This document shows, piece by piece, positions 1 through 9,208 of a DNA stretch of 64,000 nucleotides. This stretch comes from Lineus longissimus. Its lineage: Eukaryota > Nemertea > Pilidiophora > Heteronemertea > Lineidae. The position numbers and the translations under genes were made by a program. Location of the stretch: positions 4,829,431-4,893,430 of the forward strand of contig NC_088322.1 of assembly GCF_910592395.1 (NCBI RefSeq), given 5' to 3'. Under the pieces are notes generated by a model. The model did not search any database, had not been told where the DNA came from, and worked only from the letters and a program-made list of their open reading frames with translations. Each line of letters begins with the position of its first letter. Position 1 is the stretch's first letter.

Positions 1-680
1 AATAAACAAGACAATAATAAACATCGTTCTGATATCATCGGGTAAGGTTGCCAATGTACATAAACAGTGTAATTGAGGATCGACTCCAGCGATTTGAAAT
101 GTCAACAAACAATAAATGCGATAGCGGATACACACTGACACTTGCACACTGTACATAGCACAATGCTTCAAACGGGGCCGATTCATCACTCTTATCACAA
201 TGTATTCTCAATCATATCAATGAACTTCCTTGATCATTCGGCCCTAGGCCTAGCGCCTTATCAGTTGTTGTTGGCCTTGTATTTGATATAAAACTTGGCT
301 AGCTTACCTATTCTATCAAAATTAAAATGTTATCTCCTCATCATGTTTTGCAGGACAGGAATGATCTGCAGCTGCATTTGAACATATTTGGTGACCACAT
401 CTCAAAGATGACCAAGAGAGAGGATCGAGCTATGACTTTGCACATCCCATCGACCTCGGTGTTCACCAGTGCAATCATCAGAAGAGCCAGGCAATTCTAG
501 TATTCAAGTATTTCATTCTGTAATACTTACCTCAAAATTTACTAAATAAAGAAAACCGCATGTGGCAGTTGGCTAAAAAAATCAAGTCTATCTGTTTAAA
601 GTTTTTACTTGCTATCATTATTATCAACATTTCAATGGTGGCATTCTGCTAAGGTTTGTTAAGAGTTTCACTTGACTAAG
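1..680. other. flanking DNA without recognisable gene
   Basis: No reading frame of any length, RNA gene or clear repeat was recognised here. The sequence is AT-rich and ends where the inverted repeat of the next element begins. Confidence 0.6.
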
Positions 681-700
681 GTGTACACTAGTAAAATATT

Positions 701-770
701 AGCAACATTTTACCAACATTTTACCAACATTTTACCAACATTTTACCAACATTTTACCAACATTTTTACA
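701..770. repeat. 11-bp tandem repeat in the MITE left arm
   Basis: About six copies of the 11-bp unit ACCAACATTTT follow directly behind the left inverted repeat, and diverged copies occur in the right arm. Subterminal arrays of this sort are usual in MITEs. Confidence 0.8.
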
Positions 771-1074
771 ACAATTTTGCAACAAGCCCTTCAAGGCCCT
801 GTGTTCACTAGCAACAAAATTGCAACAAATTAGCAACATTTTTACAACATGTTGGTAAATTGTTGCAAACTTTTTAGTGGGAACAAAGGGAAATAGGTAT
901 TTTGGAGGGAAAATGGATGATTCCAAGGAGAGAAGATGTGTTTTGAGTGCTTCTGCAGCAATTTTAGCTGTCATTGTTGAGAGACGGAAGAGGCGGCGAA
1001 ATAACCAAAGAGAATATGGACCAGGCCCTGGATCAAAATGAGGGTGGATGATGGGGCATACCACTGCCTGTTAA

Positions 1075-1671
1075 GGCCGCGTATCCATAGGGTATGCCCT
1101 TGTGTAGTGTGGCGTTATGGCGTAACAGCCTTGTGACCTGGCACTATGCCCTGCGTCTCCATTGGATATTCCTTTTTGGTCATGTAGGCCTTTGTAGTCC
1201 TCATTTCGCAGCGGTCAATCGCGTTTATCCGCACGCTGTCATTATTTCAGAAGACAATTTCTTATGAATATTGAAAATGAAAATACAAGTAACTTGTATT
1301 TTCACTTGCAACATCAAATTGACATGTACATGTATATAAAACTTGACTTTTAAGCAACAAATTACAGGTTCGTGCTTGTTATGATAATCATCAGTTTCGG
1401 GGTCCCAGAGTAGTTCCCGTTGATGAACCTCTTGAATTAATTTCGCCTCAGACATTGCTTCCGTGTTGTTCACTCGCAAAAGAATGGACATGTTCAATCC
1501 CAATATGGGCCTATATTCCCAATCCACAGTGCATATATGCCCGCAATGTGACACGGCATAACCTATGGGAACGATCAATAACACCAACGAAGGTTCATTG
1601 TCCGTGTGGCGCGCCAGGCGGTAAAAAGGGAATGTTGTGCAGGGCACGGAACAGCCTATGGATACGCAGCC
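1075..1671. mobile_element. Harbinger-like MITE carrying a MADF fragment
   Basis: The inverted ends are GGCCGCGTATCCATAGGG on the left and GGCTGCGTATCCATAGGC read inward from the right. They are flanked by TAA on both sides (1072-1074 and 1672-1674). A 3-bp TWA duplication and GG-starting ends are typical of PIF/Harbinger. On the minus strand (about 1375-1450) a frame contains LIQEVHQRELLWDPE, resembling the first part of a MADF DNA-binding domain, then loses similarity. Harbinger elements normally encode a Myb/MADF protein beside the transposase, so this is probably a deletion derivative keeping a piece of that gene. It lies inside the 681-2013 element and is therefore younger. Confidence 0.7.
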
Positions 1672-2013
1672 TAAAGGAGTTGCGGCTGACTGACAAGCCG
1701 TCATACAAAAACTTCTAGAAAAGGTTTCATCACCCTACGAAGCAAGACACTCACTTGAGAGTTGCTATACCTGCTTCTTGTTCAAGTCACATGAACTCCG
1801 GTAGATCACATGACGCAAATCCTATTTCTGATTGGCTGAAGAGTTTGCAACATTTTTACAACATGCAACAAAGAATTGCATTGCATTTAATTTGCAACAA
1901 TTTTACAACATGTTGTAAGACGCGTTTTGCTCTGTACACACTACGCAACATTTTTGCAACATTTGTTGCAACTGGAAATGTAAAAATGTTGCTAATATTT
2001 TACTAGTGTACAC

Positions 2014-3323
2014 AGGCCTTTAGGCAATAATAGAGTTGGGTAGAGCATTTGGTTAATGTTACCCTTTTAGTTAGGGAAACTGGTGCCTTCTGCATTAGGT
2101 GGACCCCACTTACTCATCTGTCAGACCGGCCTCACACGTCGGCAGTAGAGTTTAAGGTCCAGTCTGCGAGATTTACCCATTTCTACCCAGCCAAAAGCGG
2201 GTGATTGGGCTAGTCTCTCCATGTGATTCAATTCGCATGGATTCTTGTGCCCCGGTGCTGAAAGGATCCCTTCACAAGGGCAGACTACATCCGGTGGCAC
2301 TGAAGTATGGAAGAAAGACAGAAGACGACCAATTTGCGAAAAGGATCATCATCATCATCATGGTAACAGCTGAGGATGAATCATGTTGCTGTGTGTAGAA
2401 TTGATGGTCCAATATAGGTTAGGTTATCTGTTTGCGCACACATTGCAAGGGTGGAGCTTGCTTGAAGTAGATTGCGCCAGTCTACCGTAATTCACTGTTA
2501 CACATCCAGAAGCTAATATCCTTAGGCTTTGAGTCCTTAGTTTAGTAGAGTTTGACGAGTAATGTAATATATACGAACAACGCAGCAACAACTCAGCTGA
2601 GCGCCAGGCCCTTGGGCCTCTTGTTCACAATTGTGAGTGGCACTATTTGCTATGATTTTATAGTAGGACAGTACTCATTTTTAAAAGTTTCAAAGTAGTT
2701 GTACTTTTTCTTACCGTAATCTATAGAACTCGAAAAAATAAATGACTTTTTCACCTCTTAAAATTTTACTTTTTTGATAAAAATGACATGTTTGTGGTTT
2801 ACGGGGCTGATAATAAAACGATCACTTAAAAAAGAAGAACCAATTAAGACAAAGTCTGCATTCAATTTTCCTTGGTCTGTAAAACAGAACCATTAAGAAA
2901 CCAGGATCAATCTTTCTTTGACAGGATTTACAGTGTACTGGGCTTTAAATTTTAAAGGCAAATGGGTATTTTATGTATTAAAAGGTAATATCTCCCCTTC
3001 TGGTCCTTAAATCAAGTTGCTAGGCTAAATACATTGCATTGGCGATTGTTGTGGTTGTCATGAAGTATACGGATGACTTGCATGTTGGCCGATATTTCCT
3101 GTAATAAAGTGGGGCTCGCTCAATCTGGCATGTCAACGACACCAGTATGACATGTATGAATGAGTAAGCAAAATAATTTCCCGCATGAAAGGACGATGGC
3201 ATAGGCCTATCCAGACATGCAAAAGCTTTTCAAGGGTACGCATTACATGTCACATGCACTTAGCAAGGAAAACTGCACAAAAGGCAATGCAGCAATACAG
3301 CTCATATACCAGTTTATACTTAC
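2014..3323. other. non-coding stretch, possible retroelement 3' end
   Basis: No gene is supported. Around 2030-2365 there is a more GC-balanced block ending in an ATC microsatellite (about 2346-2362), which resembles the tail of a SINE or LINE, but no partner copy or target duplication was found. The remainder is AT-rich and featureless. Confidence 0.4.
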
Positions 3324-3822
3324 GTTCTGTCGATGCACGACCACTGGCAACTGAGGTCAAAGAAGATGTTGACATGACTGATGATGTGTCATCCTCCAGA
3401 TCGTCATCTTCCAAGTCCACCATGTCCACATCTTTACCAGAGAAGGAGTCGTCCTTCGCCACATCAACCAATCGTTTTGGTTTCACAATAGGCCTATGAC
3501 CCAATATCTCGTCCATCAGGTCATAGACCCTATTGGAACCAGGAGCGGGGGCTGTAACTCCCTTCCCAGACCTATTTTCCGTCTGCTTTATATCTTTATA
3601 CCACTTACGAAGGGCCTTTATCTTATTCCGAATTTGGTTAGCATCTCTCACATGCCCGCGCTGCAGCAGTAGGCCGCGTATCCTTTCCATGAGAGGATTG
3701 TTTCGGTGCACTACTGCCAATTGTCCCTCAATGTCTTCGTTGCGCCATATAAGGCACAATGCCACGGTCTCCTCTGTCGACCAAACATTTCGGCCACCTC
3801 CAGGACCTTCTTGGCCAGCCAT
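3324..3822 (-). CDS. first coding exon of a Myb/SANT-like DNA-binding protein
   Basis: The frame starts at an ATG (3820-3822) and runs about 166 codons to a consensus donor GTAAGT (3318-3323). The N-terminal 100 residues look like a trihelix/Myb-SANT-like DNA-binding domain: WSTEETVALCLIW, then RNNPLMERIRGLL, NQIRNKIKALRKWY. A polar, acidic, serine-rich linker follows (DLEDDDLEDDTSS). Such proteins are encoded either by host genes or beside Harbinger transposases, and one Harbinger MITE lies about 1.6 kb away, so both origins are possible. No downstream exon was recognised between 1 and 3300, so the gene may be incomplete or continue outside the window. Confidence 0.6.
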
Positions 3823-4421
3823 AGTACTAAATCTTAGTAGTTATTCGAGTTATTCCGTACACAATTGACACTGCTAGCTAACAAAATGAAGTTTGCGAAT
3901 ACACACGAGCTGCCGATGCGATAAAAAGGAAGAACGTCATCATAACTCAACTGCGCATGTGCGATCTCGATCCGTTTCCAACTCGAACCGGTTTGAGCAG
4001 TTCAGACTACAGTTTCCTTCCGAATCGGGTCAATCCGCTTTCTTCGATTCGATAAAACAAGTGGATCGAGTACACCGGTTTGAAAGTGGTTTGAGACGCT
4101 TGTAGTGGGAACAGTTGATCCGGATCGAAGGTCTCAAAGCGGATTAAGGGTGTTTCAATCCGCTTTGAGAGGCTAGTGTGAACACAACTTTATTTACAAG
4201 AGTGTTTTGACTTATTTTGTCTTATATCCCCGCCATCTCTCAAAACATGTCAAATCAGCATACGATTGTAACTGATTGCAGCGCCGTCTAACAACTCCCA
4301 AACACACCATAATTCTTTGAAAAGATCATCGATGTACTCTGGCATATCTTGCTTGAGTCACTATATTTGTTTATGCGGTTTACATGTCACGTGACAGTGC
4401 GGGAAATTCGAATTATGAAAA
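3823..4421. other. non-coding, short inverted words
   Basis: Lies upstream of the Myb-like exon. Between about 3960 and 4190 there are repeated and inverted words around AAACCGGTTTGA and AATCCGCTTTGAGA, ending TAGTGTGAACACAAC, which suggests a small degenerate MITE. No gene is seen. The target duplication of the large element begins at 4422. Confidence 0.4.
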
Positions 4422-4427
4422 ACTGTA

Positions 4428-4636
4428 AGAATGATAATAATGAGGTGATAGGAATAATAGGTATTTTGAAGCCATTTTGACCAAAGCCCTTACAGGCCTT
4501 TTTGTCTCAAATTAGCTTAGAAACCCCTAAGAACCAGCCACCTCATTATTATCATTCTTAGGGAATACTACAGCTCAATGGGTTAATTCCTTAAAATAAA
4601 TGGCCTTTTTACTGTCTTCATTATCCAAAACTGAAG
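4428..4636 (+). repeat. left terminal inverted repeat, 209 bp
   Basis: Base-for-base identical to the reverse complement of 33710-33918. The outermost 20 bp (AGAATGATAATAATGAGGTG) occur again in inverted form at 4539-4558, so each terminal repeat could itself fold as a 131-base hairpin. The repeat ends at CTGAAG, after which the two arms diverge. Confidence 0.95.
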
Positions 4637-5653
4637 TTAAAACCAAAGTTAACAGATGGCAGCACTGACGTAATTAATGTTAAACAGGTGTTACCTTAAA
4701 CAGATGTTACTTTAAATAGGCATAAATGTTATTGATCTAATAGAAAGTTCAATAGCCGAGTGTGTAAAGCATGGAGCTTCCACACATGAGGTTATGTTTT
4801 GGCGTGGGTTCGTTTCCCGGTGAAGGCAACATATGAAGACTGGCCTATGCCAAGCTTGTTTATTGCGTCGGTTGTTTAGTTACATGTTACAATGAAAGAT
4901 GTCGCTGACAATCGGTTGCCAAGGAAGTTGAGATTGTTGTCATTGTACAACGAGCAAACAAGTGTTTGCCGGTTGCTATCAAAACAAACTGTCATCGTTT
5001 GCGCATGTCCGTTGCCAAGATGACAGGAATTATGGGTAATGACGTGTATGTATGTTCAGCAGGGTGTAAGACAGCACGGATAATGTAATTTAATTAAGGC
5101 TTGTATGCAGCCAATCAAATCGTTACACGTTGGCATCGAGTTAAAGGCCTTGGCATAGAGTTGGCTTGACACGTATTGACTGCATGCCACCTAGAGTGTA
5201 TGTGCATGATCAAGCCAACACACCTCTAGAAAAGTGGACTGGTCCGTCAGTACACAGAAGAATGCATGGCGTTGTTTACATCACAGAAAATAGCGTTTTA
5301 TGTTAAGATAAAGTTTGCCAATGGCCTGTCTCTTAATCTACACATTTTAGGTGAACTAATAACTTTTTAATCATGCAATTACAGCGAGTAATAGCGTTGT
5401 TTTAATGCAAAATGCAACCGTCAATCCCCGGCGTCAACCCCGGTAACACGGCCATATTGACGCGGTTTTGTTTACAAGTTGAACCGGGATATTTAGCGTG
5501 TTAAGCCAAGCATAACTACTGGACACGCAGATTAATATTTTAGGAATATTCTCTACAAGCTATTAAGAGCAGAAATGTAAGCATCGAAGCATTATTGGCC
5601 GGTAAAACAGGCAAAAACAACATTGTAACAGTCTCGCTAGCTAGTATGGCGAA
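4637..5653. other. left arm leader, non-coding
   Basis: About 1 kb between the terminal repeat and the first gene, holding no recognisable frame. It contains the tRNA-like block at 4745-4828. The right arm has only about 20 bp between its first gene and the repeat, so this leader is either regulatory DNA or, at least in part, a later SINE-like insertion. Confidence 0.5.
4745..4828 (+). repeat. tRNA-like block, possible SINE head
   Basis: TAGCCGAGTG (4753-4762) resembles an RNA polymerase III A box of the Leu/Ser tRNA type, and GGTTCGTTTCC (4807-4817) a B box, about 44 bp downstream. This spacing fits a tRNA-derived SINE or a decayed tRNA. A cloverleaf with acceptor stem could not be drawn, so it is not called a tRNA gene. 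Confidence 0.35.
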
Positions 5654-7060
5654 ATGACAGATCTCCAATTGCTTTCCCTAATGATATGTGAGCTAGGTGA
5701 TGACGTCATGGCCGGGAATTTTGAACTACAGGTAGTCAATGCAAGTGTTTTTAGAGGCCTGCTCTTGGAACTGTTATTAATTTTAAGAGTAAATAAATAC
5801 AAGATGGCCACTGGATATTTATTAAATACAGATAGAGCACATAGAATTCCACTCGGTTTGAAAGCTGAGAGGCAGCATCACATCATTACTCATAATCCCT
5901 CTTCTGCTAATCCCAAAGAAACTTTGTATGTTAGAATACCGGCATTGAGGGAGAATACATTTTTTGTACCCAGGTCTCTTTATTTGTCTGCTGATGTAAC
6001 CATTTCTGGTGATTCTAAAAATAGTGTTGTAAATAATCTTGGTAGAAATCTAATCTCAAAGATGGTGGTTAAGTGGAGAACAGAGCAGATATTTGACCTT
6101 GACGAATACAGCCATTTTTCTACATTTAAAGATCTGTGGCTAACTGGAGAAGAAAGAAATGATAGAGTTTTTCAGGGTATTCAATCAGAAAATCTTAGAG
6201 AATTAAGATCGGGAGTAGCTGAAGCTGATGTCACTGGTGAAACAGCTAATGAAAAGACACTAAAGGAAGTGTTTGATAAGAAGTACAAAATACCATTAGA
6301 TTTTGAATTATTCCACCATCATGCTCCATTTTACAAGTTTCCAATTCAAGAAGATGTGATTATTGAAATAACTTTAGCACCAAAGGAGGAAATCATAGTC
6401 ACCGCAACCACAGCTAGCATGGGCTACAAACTTGAAAATATTTGTTTTGAATACGACACGGTTACTAATAAGATGATTGCAAATCAACTGAGCAACAAGT
6501 ACAACTCTGGTTTCTCGATATTTTATGATTGGGTAGACCATTTTAAAACAGTTGATGTTACTGCTAATGAAACACTGATTAATGAGAACATCAACTTTCC
6601 AAGAATGTCAATTAAAGGATTATTGTTATTATTTGTGTCTGACTATGTAGATGGAGCTAGAGATTCAGAGAAGTTTGAAAACCCTAACATAAGTAAAGTA
6701 CAAATCACAATTGAGGGTGTTGCCAATCAGGTGTTCCCAGAAGGAATGAGAATGATGGATCAATGGGAGGAGATCAAGAAACACTTCATGTCTGAAGATT
6801 TGAAGAAAACTCATGACTGTAACATGACAATGGAGAAATACTATGGTGATTCTAATCACTATGGTTTATGGTTGGACCTGAGAACTACTGAAGACAATAG
6901 ATTACACGGATCAGGAAAGAAGCTCCAGAACACAAAAGATGGTATTCAATTATCTATTACAAAGAAATCTGGAAAGGGACCATACAAAATGCACATATTC
7001 GTGGTTTCTGATGCCCAGGTAAACATCCAGAATTCTCAGATTGCTTCACTCCAGCACTAA
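5654..7060 (+). CDS. probable double-jelly-roll major capsid protein
   Basis: The open frame has 468 codons. The first 50 look unlike the rest, and the ATG at 5804 (MATGYLLN...) is the likelier start, giving about 418 residues. Features that suggest a double-jelly-roll capsid protein are the block NNLGRNLISKMVVKW, which resembles the N-terminal barrel of such proteins, then IFDLDEYSHFSTFKDLWLT, then IPLDFELFHHHAPFYKFPIQ, followed by alternating strand-like segments up to residue 440. Similar proteins with an FKDLWLT-type motif recur in marine invertebrate genomes, as far as I recall. It is the first gene of the left arm, followed after 51 bp by a small membrane protein and then a penton-like gene, a usual capsid cluster. 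The reading frame is intact. The capsid assignment rests on motif resemblance only; a structure prediction would settle it. Confidence 0.6.
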   Translation: MTDLQLLSLMICELGDDVMAGNFELQVVNASVFRGLLLELLLILRVNKYKMATGYLLNTDRAHRIPLGLKAERQHHIITHNPSSANPKETLYVRIPALRENTFFVPRSLYLSADVTISGDSKNSVVNNLGRNLISKMVVKWRTEQIFDLDEYSHFSTFKDLWLTGEERNDRVFQGIQSENLRELRSGVAEADVTGETANEKTLKEVFDKKYKIPLDFELFHHHAPFYKFPIQEDVIIEITLAPKEEIIVTATTASMGYKLENICFEYDTVTNKMIANQLSNKYNSGFSIFYDWVDHFKTVDVTANETLINENINFPRMSIKGLLLLFVSDYVDGARDSEKFENPNISKVQITIEGVANQVFPEGMRMMDQWEEIKKHFMSEDLKKTHDCNMTMEKYYGDSNHYGLWLDLRTTEDNRLHGSGKKLQNTKDGIQLSITKKSGKGPYKMHIFVVSDAQVNIQNSQIASLQH

Positions 7061-7111
7061 GGTGCTGCAAGAACAAAGTTCGCTTCAACATTAGATTTTC
7101 ATCCTAATTAA

Positions 7112-7348
7112 ATGGATACACCTGGAAAGAAAGATATCATAAATACACTGTATCAAAGTTTACTGTTGGCATCAACAACAATTGGTTACTCTATGTTACT
7201 GAAAAGGTTCTTGAGAATCAATATCGGTCCCCCAAGTCAGGCCAACCTAGAGGAAATTATTAAACTGGGTGGAACTGTAGCTATTAGTAATGGAACATTA
7301 GAGTACCTTTACGATCAAGGAATCCTACCCAGAAATATTATGAAGTAA
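7112..7348 (+). CDS. small membrane protein of the capsid cluster
   Basis: A 78-residue protein starting in the TAAATGG context. Residues about 12-30 (LYQSLLLASTTIGYSMLLK) form one likely transmembrane helix; the rest is soluble with a second weakly hydrophobic stretch (LGGTVAISNGTLEYLY). It sits 51 bp after the capsid gene and 19 bp before the penton-like gene, all on the same strand, so it is probably a virion or assembly component. No function can be assigned. The spacing and the shared start motif argue that it is a real gene rather than a chance frame. Confidence 0.6.
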   Translation: MDTPGKKDIINTLYQSLLLASTTIGYSMLLKRFLRINIGPPSQANLEEIIKLGGTVAISNGTLEYLYDQGILPRNIMK

Positions 7349-7367
7349 GAATAATTTACTTAACTAA

Positions 7368-8104
7368 ATGGTAACTGTAATGAACATCGATTCCAGCGAC
7401 TACCCGGATCAGAGTTCAAGTGATTTAACAGTCAATCTCAAGACTGAAATTCAAGATGCATGTAGCATCACTTTAACTTTTGCAGTAATACCTTGTACAT
7501 TTTACAACATCAGTGCGGCCAGGGAGAATAACCGAATCAAAGTTAAGGGGTTTGATGTGGCAGAGATAACGCTACCAGATGGTCTCTATGACCTACAGAG
7601 CTTTTCAAAAGTATTTGTGGAGAAGTTGAAAGAAAATAGTATGCTGTCAGATTTGACCTTGGAGAACCAACAGGTAAGGCCATCTTACACTTCCTAAAGA
7701 GAAAAAATGAGGTGCATTATCAGATCTATTTTATTGGTAAAAGCAATGAGTTATTTGGCATGAAAACAGAATGGCCTTACCCTTCAGACAATAAAAGTAA
7801 GGATGATGTTGTAAGTGAGAAACCCATCAATTTTAGACCAATTAACCAATTTGTTTTTCACTGTGACATAATCAAATCTACTAGTGTATTAAGTAATGGT
7901 GAAACATCTGATGTGCTAACCACAAGACCAATAAAAGAAGCTAATTTGGGGGATTCAATAGCATACACCTTTGAGAAACCAATAGCGATTCCCTGTAAAC
8001 CAAGATTCAATAAGCTGAATATTCGCTTAACGGATGAAAAAGGTGACATCATCGATCTTAATGGTCATGATGTACAGTACCAATTGGTATTAACACATCA
8101 TTGA
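7368..8104 (+). pseudogene. penton-like (minor capsid) protein, frameshifted
   Basis: Two frames, 7368-7697 and an open stretch ending at 8104, belong to one protein. The second frame is already open from about 7670, and a single-base shift near 7673 joins them. The N-terminal part contains SSDLTVNLKTEIQDA, TFAVIPCTFYNIS and LPDGLYDLQSFSK. The C-terminal part contains a block around FVFHCDIIKSTSVL and ends FNKLNIRLTDEKGDIIDLNG, a pattern I associate with the penton-like single-jelly-roll proteins of adintoviruses. The same C-terminal pattern returns in the gene at 16906-17910. The break may be a true mutation or a one-base sequencing error. The gene lies between two short genes on the same strand and starts with TAAATGG. 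Confidence 0.6.
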
Positions 8105-8125
8105 AATTAAATTCGTTGAAATTAA

Positions 8126-8584
8126 ATGGCTGGCATTGGCATGTTATTTGGATCTGCAATAATCAATGGATTAGCATTTACTGGATCTGGTTACCTTTTC
8201 AAGTCACTAGATAAAAACGGTTATGAAGCTGAAGTGAAAAGACATGATTTGGCTCAGGAGCAATTACAAAAAGCTTCAACCGAATGGGAGGAGCATAGAA
8301 AGAGTACTATTGACTTTGTTAATCTTGAATTAAAGAGAGAAAGAGACGCTTCTATTGATTTTAACAATACTGATTCAGCACTTACTGTTTACAATCATTT
8401 ACATCCCGATAGAACTATAGTACTACATCAGAGACCACAATTAAGTGATTATTACCAACCTAGTGATGAAATGAAGAAATACGAGTACCTATGGATTATC
8501 CTAGGACTTAGTGGTTTAGGATTAATAATTTATTATTTTACTAGGGTTAGAAAGACTAAGACCATTGATGAGAAGCGGGACTAA
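8126..8584 (+). CDS. membrane-anchored coiled-coil protein, conserved in this element type
   Basis: Protein of 152 residues. It begins with a glycine-rich hydrophobic segment (GMLFGSAIINGLAFTGSGYLF, about residues 5-25), continues with a charged helical stretch containing RHDLAQEQLQKASTEWEEHR, then PQLSDYYQPSDEM, and ends with a transmembrane helix (LWIILGLSGLGLIIYYF, about 125-141) and basic residues. This architecture, with a RHDLA...LxKAxxEW core and PQLSDxYxPS, is one I recall from cnidarian copies of similar elements, where its function is unknown. It starts in the TAAATGG context 21 bp after the penton-like gene. Its stop codon overlaps the end of the oppositely oriented ATPase gene. 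Confidence 0.6.
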   Translation: MAGIGMLFGSAIINGLAFTGSGYLFKSLDKNGYEAEVKRHDLAQEQLQKASTEWEEHRKSTIDFVNLELKRERDASIDFNNTDSALTVYNHLHPDRTIVLHQRPQLSDYYQPSDEMKKYEYLWIILGLSGLGLIIYYFTRVRKTKTIDEKRD

Positions 8585-9200
8585 GATTTTTGATGTGAAA
8601 GAGTAAATCCAAATGGATGTTGTAGTCTAATGATCAGTTTTGATCCTTTTTTCATCTTAAGTTCTTCTATGTAGTACTGTCTTTTCTCCTTAGGAATAAC
8701 ACTGTTTTCTTTAAGGCATCTTTCATGGCTGATTCATCCTTATTAAAAAATAATACTAAAATTCTTATGTTCTCTCTGTAGTCCTTGACAACTGAATTGT
8801 ACTTCTGAACTAGTAACCAAACAGTAAGATTGTAGTGCCTGCCAGAAAAGGCAAGATTACATAACTCGGACACCTTCTTTTTTGTGTCTCTCAAATTAGC
8901 ACAGTCATCAATTAGGAATAATGTGTTAGAACCAGCAAAGGTCAGAGTAGCAAATTGAAGCACAAGGTCCAAATTACTGGCCACCGCTTCGGGATTAACT
9001 ATGTAGACGCTCTTGTCTTGGTAAATCCATTTCCTGTCATATGTCTTATTGTTGAAATATGTTGGACAGAAAATGACTATGTTTTGGAATTTGTGTCGAT
9101 ACTCCTTTTCTAAGAGGTCAATGGCAAAATATGTCTTACCACAATTGGTGACACCAGAAATTAGCATGTTATGTGGCTCGTAAATAAATACTTCACCCAT
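8581..9200 (-). pseudogene. ATP: FtsK/A32-type DNA packaging ATPase, frameshifted near the C terminus
   Basis: The first frame (9200 to 8667) holds a Walker A motif GVTNCGKT at about residue 17 and a Walker B strand LFLIDDCAN at about 94, followed by SGRHYNLTVWLLVQ, typical of A32-like ATPases that pump viral DNA into capsids. The frame then ends abruptly in KTVLFLRRKDSTT. In the neighbouring frame the usual basic C-terminal part continues to a stop at 8581-8583, so one base has been lost or gained near 8690-8700 in an A-rich run. The gene starts four bases from the integrase start, in opposite direction, within the palindrome CCATTTAAATGG. Its end overlaps the end of the preceding convergent gene. 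Confidence 0.75.
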
Positions 9201-9208
9201 TTAAATGG
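9197..9208. promoter_or_regulatory. palindromic double start site CCATTTAAATGG
   Basis: This perfect 12-bp palindrome contains both start codons of the divergent ATPase (9200 to 9198) and integrase (9205-9207) genes, with only TTAA between them. Each gene thus has the TAAATGG start context seen at many other genes of the element. No room is left for separate leaders, so each transcript must begin inside or very close to the other gene. Confidence 0.6.

Larger units (their letters stand above)
681..2013. mobile_element. MITE-like element with ~32-bp terminal inverted repeats
   Basis: The left end reads GTGTACACTAGTAAAATATT and then AGCAACATTTT; the right end is its reverse complement (about 1982-2013). 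Both arms are full of short GCAACA/TTTTACAACA words. No transposase is visible, so it is non-autonomous. No clean target duplication could be fixed, so the superfamily is left open and the exact ends may be off by a few bases. A second element (1075-1671) has inserted into it. Confidence 0.6.

Noticed and set aside
4745-4828. Functional tRNA gene
   Set aside because: A and B boxes are present, but acceptor and anticodon stems could not be paired, so it was not called as a tRNA.
7674-7723. A possible 50-bp intron (CAG/GTAAGG to TCAG) joining the two penton-like frames
   Set aside because: It restores the frame, but the sequence it would remove is itself open and protein-like in the second frame, so a one-base shift near 7673 explains the data better. 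Other genes of the element also lack introns.
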